In this document: one piece after another, positions 4,339 to 7,833 of the stretch
Layout of the letters: every line of letters starts with the position of its first letter
Position numbering within the stretch: position 1 is the stretch's first letter
Assembly (NCBI GenBank): GCA_013695505.1
Contig: JACDAH010000268.1
Location: 1-7,833 of the forward strand
DNA length: 7,833 nucleotides
Reading direction: 5' to 3'
Origin: Chloroflexota bacterium
GTDB taxonomy: Bacteria > Chloroflexota > Limnocylindria > Limnocylindrales > CSP1-4
Translations under genes and position numbers: made by a program
The notes under the pieces: generated by a model
The model's input: only the letters and a program-made list of their open reading frames with translations
Told to the model about the DNA's origin: nothing
Databases searched by the model: none

Positions 4339-6753
4339 ATGGCGACCGCCGTCCAGGACGTCCTCGGCACCTCGGTCCGGCGGACCGAGGATCCCCGCTT
4401 CATCACCGGCAAGGGCCGCTACCTCGACGACATCAAGCTGACCGGAATGGCCCATCTCGCCATCCTCCGCAGCCCGTATGCCCACGCCAACATCCGCTCG
4501 ATCGACACGACCCGGGCCAAGACGATGCCGGGCGTGATCGCCGTGATTGTCGGCGCCGACATCCCGTACAACCCGCTGCCCATGGCCTGGCCTGCCGGCG
4601 GCGCATCGGGGCTCCAGAACAACGTCAGCACGCCACGGACGCTCGCGACCGACAGCGTCAAATGGACCGGCGAAGGCGTCACCGCGGTCGTGGCCGAGAC
4701 GCCGGAGCAGGCGATCGACGCGCTCGAGGCGATCGACGTCGACTACGAGCCGCTGCCCGCGGTCGTCGATGCCGAGAAGGCGACCCAGCCCGGCGCGGTC
4801 CAGCTCCACGAGAACGCCCCGAACAACATCGTCTTCGACTGGACGGTCGGCGACAAGGACGGCACGGAGAAGGCCCTCGCCGAGGCGGAGGTTGTCGTGC
4901 GGGAGCGGCTCGTCAACCACCGCCTGATCCCGAACCCGATGGAGGTCCGCGGCGACATCGGCTGGTACAACCCGGGCACCGACGAGTACACGGTCTGGAT
5001 GTCGAGCCAGACGCCGCATATCCAGCGCCTCCTGCTGACCGCGTTCGTGACCGGCATTCCCGAGCACAAGGTCCGCTGCATCAGCCCTGACGTCGGCGGT
5101 GCGTTCGGCACGAAGATCTTCTGTTACGCCGACATGGCGCTCGTGATGTTCGCGAGCAAGCTGATCGGCGGCGGTCGGCCGGTGAAATGGGTCGAGAGCC
5201 GCCGCGAGAGCTACGGCTCGACGATCCACGGCCGCGACCACATCACGTACGTCGAGATCGCGGGCAGGCGCGACGGCACGGTCACGGGCGTGAAGGTCAA
5301 GACCTTCGCCAACCTCGGCGGCCGCCTCTCGACGATCGGCCCGGGCATCCCGACGACCCTTTACGGCCGCGTCCTGTCGGGCTGCTACAAGATCCCGAAC
5401 GTCTACGCCGAGGTCACCGGCGTCTACACGAACACGACCTTCGTCGACGCGTATCGCGGGGCGGGCCGGCCCGAGGCGACCTACGTGATCGAGCGGGCGA
5501 TGGACCTGTTCGCGAACGAGATCGGAATGGACCGGGCGGAGGTCCGCCGCAAGAACTTCATCCCGAAGGACGCGTTTCCGTACGACAACCCGTCGGGCCT
5601 CGGGACCGCGGTCAACGGCGAGAAGATCTACGTCGACTCGGGCGACTACGAGCCGGCGATGGACATGGCCCTCAAGACCGCCGGCTACGCCGATCTCGAG
5701 GCGAAGCGGGCGGAGGCGAAGACCCGCGGCAAGCTCCTCGGGATGGGCCTCTCGACGTACATCGAGGTGTGCGGCGTTGCGCCGTCGAAGTGGATCGGCG
5801 CCGTCGGCGAGGGCTGGGGCGCGGCGATGTGGGAATCGTCGAACGTCAAGGTCCACCTGACCGGCAAGGTCATCGTCACGATGGGCACCCAGCCGCAGGG
5901 TCAGGGCCACGAGACGACTTACGCCCAGATCGTGTCGCACGAGCTGGGCATCCCGATGGACGACATCGTCATCCAGCACTCCGACACCCAGGGCACGCCC
6001 TTCGGCTACGGGTCGTACGGCAGCCGGACGTCGTCGGTCGGCAGCACGGCCGCGATCAAGGCGACCGACAAGATCAAGGACAAGGCCCGCCGGTATGCCG
6101 CCCACATGCTCGAGGCATCGGTCGACGACATCGAGGTCGACGGCGCCGAATACCGGGTGAAGGGCTCGCCTGACAAGAAGAAGACGATCCAGGAGATCGC
6201 CTTCGCGCTCGACCTCGGCTTCAGCCTGCCGGCCGGGATGGAGCCGTATCTCGACGAGACGGCCTACTACGACACGCCGAACTGCACTTGGCCGTTCGGG
6301 ACCCATATCGCGATCGTGGAGGTCGACGAGGAGACCGGCGAGACCGACCTGGTGCGGTACGTCGCGGTCGACGACGTCGGCAAGAAGATCAACCCGATGA
6401 TCGTCGATGGCCAGCTCCATGGCGGGATCGCCCAGGGCGTCGGCCAGGCCCTGTGGGAGACCGCGGTCTACGACGACGACGGCCAGCTCCTGTCCGGATC
6501 GATGATGGATTACGCCCTGCCGCGCGCCTCGTGGCTGCCGAGCTTCGAGCTCGGCGAGACCGTGACCCCGTCGCCCGTCAACCCGCTCGGCGTCAAGGGC
6601 GTCGGCGAGGCCGGCTGCATCGCCTCGACGGCGGCCGTGGCCAACGCGGTCAACGATGCGCTTTCGCCGCTCGGCATCAAGCATCTCGACATGCCGTTCA
6701 CGGCCCAGAAGGTGTGGCACGCGATCCAGGCCACGAAGGGAGGCCGGGCATGA
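4339..6753 (+). CDS. coxL: Molybdenum hydroxylase large subunit, form II CoxL-like (Moco catalytic subunit)
   Basis: This 804-residue protein holds the molybdenum cofactor and the active site. The N-terminal alpha/beta hammerhead begins with VRRTEDPRFITGKGRYLDDI, followed by the Moco-binding domains. Moco and active-site motifs are GGAFG (253-257), AYRGAGR (371-377), QGQGH (520-524) and KGVGEAG, with the conserved catalytic glutamate at 757. The AYRGAGR loop is the form II signature. True aerobic CO dehydrogenases have AYRCSFR with a cysteine bound to copper, and here that position is Gly374. A CO-oxidising Mo-Cu site is therefore not expected, and the likely reaction is hydroxylation of an organic substrate (N-heterocycle, aldehyde or similar). 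The ATG at 4339 has AAGGAG (4326-4331) 7 nt upstream, and the longer open frame back to 3937 overlaps the small subunit out of frame. The stop overlaps the next start by 4 bp. The gene is complete, with no frameshift seen. Confidence 0.95.
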   Translation: MATAVQDVLGTSVRRTEDPRFITGKGRYLDDIKLTGMAHLAILRSPYAHANIRSIDTTRAKTMPGVIAVIVGADIPYNPLPMAWPAGGASGLQNNVSTPRTLATDSVKWTGEGVTAVVAETPEQAIDALEAIDVDYEPLPAVVDAEKATQPGAVQLHENAPNNIVFDWTVGDKDGTEKALAEAEVVVRERLVNHRLIPNPMEVRGDIGWYNPGTDEYTVWMSSQTPHIQRLLLTAFVTGIPEHKVRCISPDVGGAFGTKIFCYADMALVMFASKLIGGGRPVKWVESRRESYGSTIHGRDHITYVEIAGRRDGTVTGVKVKTFANLGGRLSTIGPGIPTTLYGRVLSGCYKIPNVYAEVTGVYTNTTFVDAYRGAGRPEATYVIERAMDLFANEIGMDRAEVRRKNFIPKDAFPYDNPSGLGTAVNGEKIYVDSGDYEPAMDMALKTAGYADLEAKRAEAKTRGKLLGMGLSTYIEVCGVAPSKWIGAVGEGWGAAMWESSNVKVHLTGKVIVTMGTQPQGQGHETTYAQIVSHELGIPMDDIVIQHSDTQGTPFGYGSYGSRTSSVGSTAAIKATDKIKDKARRYAAHMLEASVDDIEVDGAEYRVKGSPDKKKTIQEIAFALDLGFSLPAGMEPYLDETAYYDTPNCTWPFGTHIAIVEVDEETGETDLVRYVAVDDVGKKINPMIVDGQLHGGIAQGVGQALWETAVYDDDGQLLSGSMMDYALPRASWLPSFELGETVTPSPVNPLGVKGVGEAGCIASTAAVANAVNDALSPLGIKHLDMPFTAQKVWHAIQATKGGRA

Positions 6754-7607
6754 TCCCGAACCTGTTCGACTATCAGCGGGCCGCCTCGCTCGACGAGGCG
6801 CTCGCTCTCGTCGGGAGCCCCGGGACCAAGGTGATCGCCGGCGGGATGAGCCTCCTGCCGCTGATGAAGCTCCGCCTCGCCAACCCCGAGCGGCTCGTCG
6901 ACATCGGCCGGCTCGCCGAGCTCAAAGGCGTCCGCGAGCTGCCTGACGGGCGGCTGGCGATCGGCGCCCTGACGACCTATTCCGAGCTGGCGGTTTCGCC
7001 CGCCCGCCACTACGGCCTGCTCGGCGACGCGCTGCCGGACATCGGCGACGTCCAGGTCCGCAACCGCGGGACCGTCGGCGGCGCCGTCGCCCACTGCGAT
7101 CCCGCGTCGGATCTGCCGGCGGTTCTGCTGGCCCTCGACGCCGAGATCGTCGCCCGCTCGAAGCGCGGCGAGAACGTCTACGCCGCCGACGGGTTCTTCA
7201 CCGGGGCCTTCTCGACGGCCCTCGCCGAGGACGAGCTGATCACCGAAATCCGCCTGCCGGGTCCACGTGACGATGCGGGCTCCGCGTACGCATCCCTGGC
7301 GCAGCGCGCGTCGGGCTACTCGATCGTCGGCGTGGCCGCCATTGTGATCAAGGAAGGCGGCAGCGCGATCACGAAGGCCGGGATCGCCCTGACCGGCGTC
7401 GGCGACGCGCCGTATCGGGCCAAGGCGGTCGAGGCGGCGCTCATCGGCAACGAGGGCACGCCCGAATCGATCGCGGAGGCGGCCACGCACGCATCCGACG
7501 GGGTCACCGTCAACGGCGACATCCACGCCGACAGTGAGTACCGGACGGCGATGGCCGTTGCCTATACCAGGCGGGCCATCGCGGCGGCGCTCGGCCGGCT
7601 CGGCTGA
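6750..7607 (+). CDS. coxM: Molybdenum hydroxylase medium subunit, FAD-binding (CoxM-like)
   Basis: This 285-residue subunit binds FAD and passes electrons on to the final acceptor (a quinone, NAD or another carrier; not determined by sequence). The N-terminal FAD domain contains VIAGGMSLLPLMKLRL (28-43), the family's AGG-x-S pyrophosphate loop with Met33 where Gln is common. It also contains IGALTTYSEL (71-80) and RNRGTVGGAVAHCDPASDLP (104-123), which is the second FAD loop with its usual AH.DPA.D.P ending. The C-terminal domain (from about residue 175) matches the CO-dehydrogenase flavoprotein C-terminal fold. Its length equals the family norm of about 285-290. GGGAGG (6738-6743) lies 6 nt before the ATG, which overlaps the large-subunit stop. 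The S-L-M order of the three genes is that of form II clusters; form I clusters are M-S-L. Confidence 0.94.
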   Translation: MIPNLFDYQRAASLDEALALVGSPGTKVIAGGMSLLPLMKLRLANPERLVDIGRLAELKGVRELPDGRLAIGALTTYSELAVSPARHYGLLGDALPDIGDVQVRNRGTVGGAVAHCDPASDLPAVLLALDAEIVARSKRGENVYAADGFFTGAFSTALAEDELITEIRLPGPRDDAGSAYASLAQRASGYSIVGVAAIVIKEGGSAITKAGIALTGVGDAPYRAKAVEAALIGNEGTPESIAEAATHASDGVTVNGDIHADSEYRTAMAVAYTRRAIAAALGRLG

Positions 7608-7619
7608 GTTCAGCGGCGG

Positions 7620-7833
7620 GTGCGACTCGAGCGACTGACGCCGGGTCGCCGCCCGCCCTCCGGGCTCGCCGGGGCGGTTCTCGCCCGGGACATCGTCGTC
7701 TCGGGCATTCGCTGGTCGAAGGGCCGCCGGCTCAACGAGGCGGATCTTCGCGGTTGGGCAGCGGACCCGTCGCCCGGCATGGGACCGGTCACCGTCATCG
7801 TGCCCGAGGTCGGCGACATCCACGAGGATGAGG
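7620..7833 (+). CDS. MoeA-like molybdopterin-binding protein, N-terminal part (truncated at right edge)
   Basis: Seventy-one codons are visible. LAGAVLARDIVVSGIRWSKG (16-35), then RRLNEADL (36-43) and VTVIVPEVGDIHEDE (57-71), follow the pattern of the molybdopterin-binding domain found in MoeA-like proteins: G-x-x-L-A-H-x-[6-8]-K-G-x-x-L, then strand and GD(V/I)xEDEA. In many molybdenum hydroxylase clusters this domain is fused to a MobA/MocA-type nucleotidyltransferase that makes the cytosine dinucleotide form of the cofactor. Whether that fusion exists here lies outside the window. The frame is the same as that of the FAD subunit and is bounded by its TGA at 7605-7607. This leaves GTG 7620, 12 nt past the stop, as the best start, and CTG 7635 is a poorer option. 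There is no Shine-Dalgarno sequence, so reinitiation after the upstream gene is likely. A role in cofactor insertion or maturation is inferred from domain and position. Confidence 0.65.
   Translation, partial: MRLERLTPGRRPPSGLAGAVLARDIVVSGIRWSKGRRLNEADLRGWAADPSPGMGPVTVIVPEVGDIHEDE
7649..7677 (+). repeat. Nested GC-rich inverted repeats inside the MoeA-like N-terminus
   Basis: CCGCCC (7649-7654) pairs with GGGCGG (7672-7677). Inside it, GCCC (7655-7658) pairs with GGGC (7662-7665) around a 3-nt loop, with a bulge of 6 nt on the 3' side. It begins 42 nt after the FAD-subunit stop. A hairpin here could reduce read-through or reinitiation, but it lies within predicted coding sequence of extreme GC content and may be chance. 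Confidence 0.25.

Noticed and set aside
4222..6720. Minus-strand open frame of 832 codons opposite the large subunit
   Set aside because: The plus-strand frame encodes a full CoxL-like protein. The antisense translation is Arg/Asp/Val-rich with no recognisable domain, a usual shadow in GC-rich genes.
4339..6753. Calling the hydroxylase a true aerobic CO dehydrogenase
   Set aside because: The loop is AYRGAGR, not AYRCSFR, and the gene order is S-L-M. Both point to form II.
6510..7823. Minus-strand open frame of 437 codons opposite the FAD subunit and the MoeA-like start
   Set aside because: It lies against two clearly recognisable plus-strand genes and has no family resemblance.

Overview
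The window is very GC-rich bacterial DNA (roughly two thirds or more G+C by eye) with tightly packed genes. A Ddn-like (F420-type) protein, a form II CoxSLM molybdenum hydroxylase and GTG or leaderless-looking starts together suggest a soil or freshwater Chloroflexota or actinobacterial lineage. This assignment is an inference, since there is no rRNA or other phylogenetic marker here.

Layout. On the minus strand, 1-786 holds the N-terminal 262 residues of a Hanks-type serine/threonine protein kinase, with its C-terminus beyond the left edge. A 51-bp divergent gap (787-837) contains a perfect 6-bp dyad that puts the same TACGCT hexamer (TAnnnT, -10-like) on each strand. All other genes are on the plus strand. 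The first group (838-3574) is joined by two 4-bp ATGA overlaps: a MetE/UROD-like barrel protein with no recognisable zinc-thiol site, a Ddn/PF04075-type flavin- or deazaflavin-binding protein, and a PLP class III aminotransferase. A 216-bp gap (3575-3790) follows, with two adjacent GC-rich inverted repeats and no usual -10 motif. The second group (3791-7607) is a complete molybdenum hydroxylase in the order small [2Fe-2S] subunit, large Moco subunit, medium FAD subunit. Directly downstream, from 7620 and cut by the right edge, is the start of a MoeA-like molybdopterin-binding protein, probably a cofactor maturation factor for this enzyme.

How it fits together. The hydroxylase has the subunit order (S-L-M) and active-site loop (AYRGAGR) of the so-called form II CO-dehydrogenase-like enzymes, not the AYRCSFR loop of true aerobic CO dehydrogenases. 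Its substrate is therefore unknown and is more likely an organic molecule than CO. Electrons would pass from the Moco in the large subunit through two [2Fe-2S] clusters in the small subunit to FAD in the medium subunit. Whether the upstream three-gene group feeds the same pathway cannot be decided from the sequence.

I see no mobile element, CRISPR array, tRNA, rRNA or known riboswitch. No clearly new system is evident. The points most worth following up are the MetE-like protein without zinc ligands, the undetermined substrate of the hydroxylase, the hairpin that ends one base before the Ddn-like start codon, and the back-to-back divergent promoter candidate with a possibly leaderless kinase mRNA.
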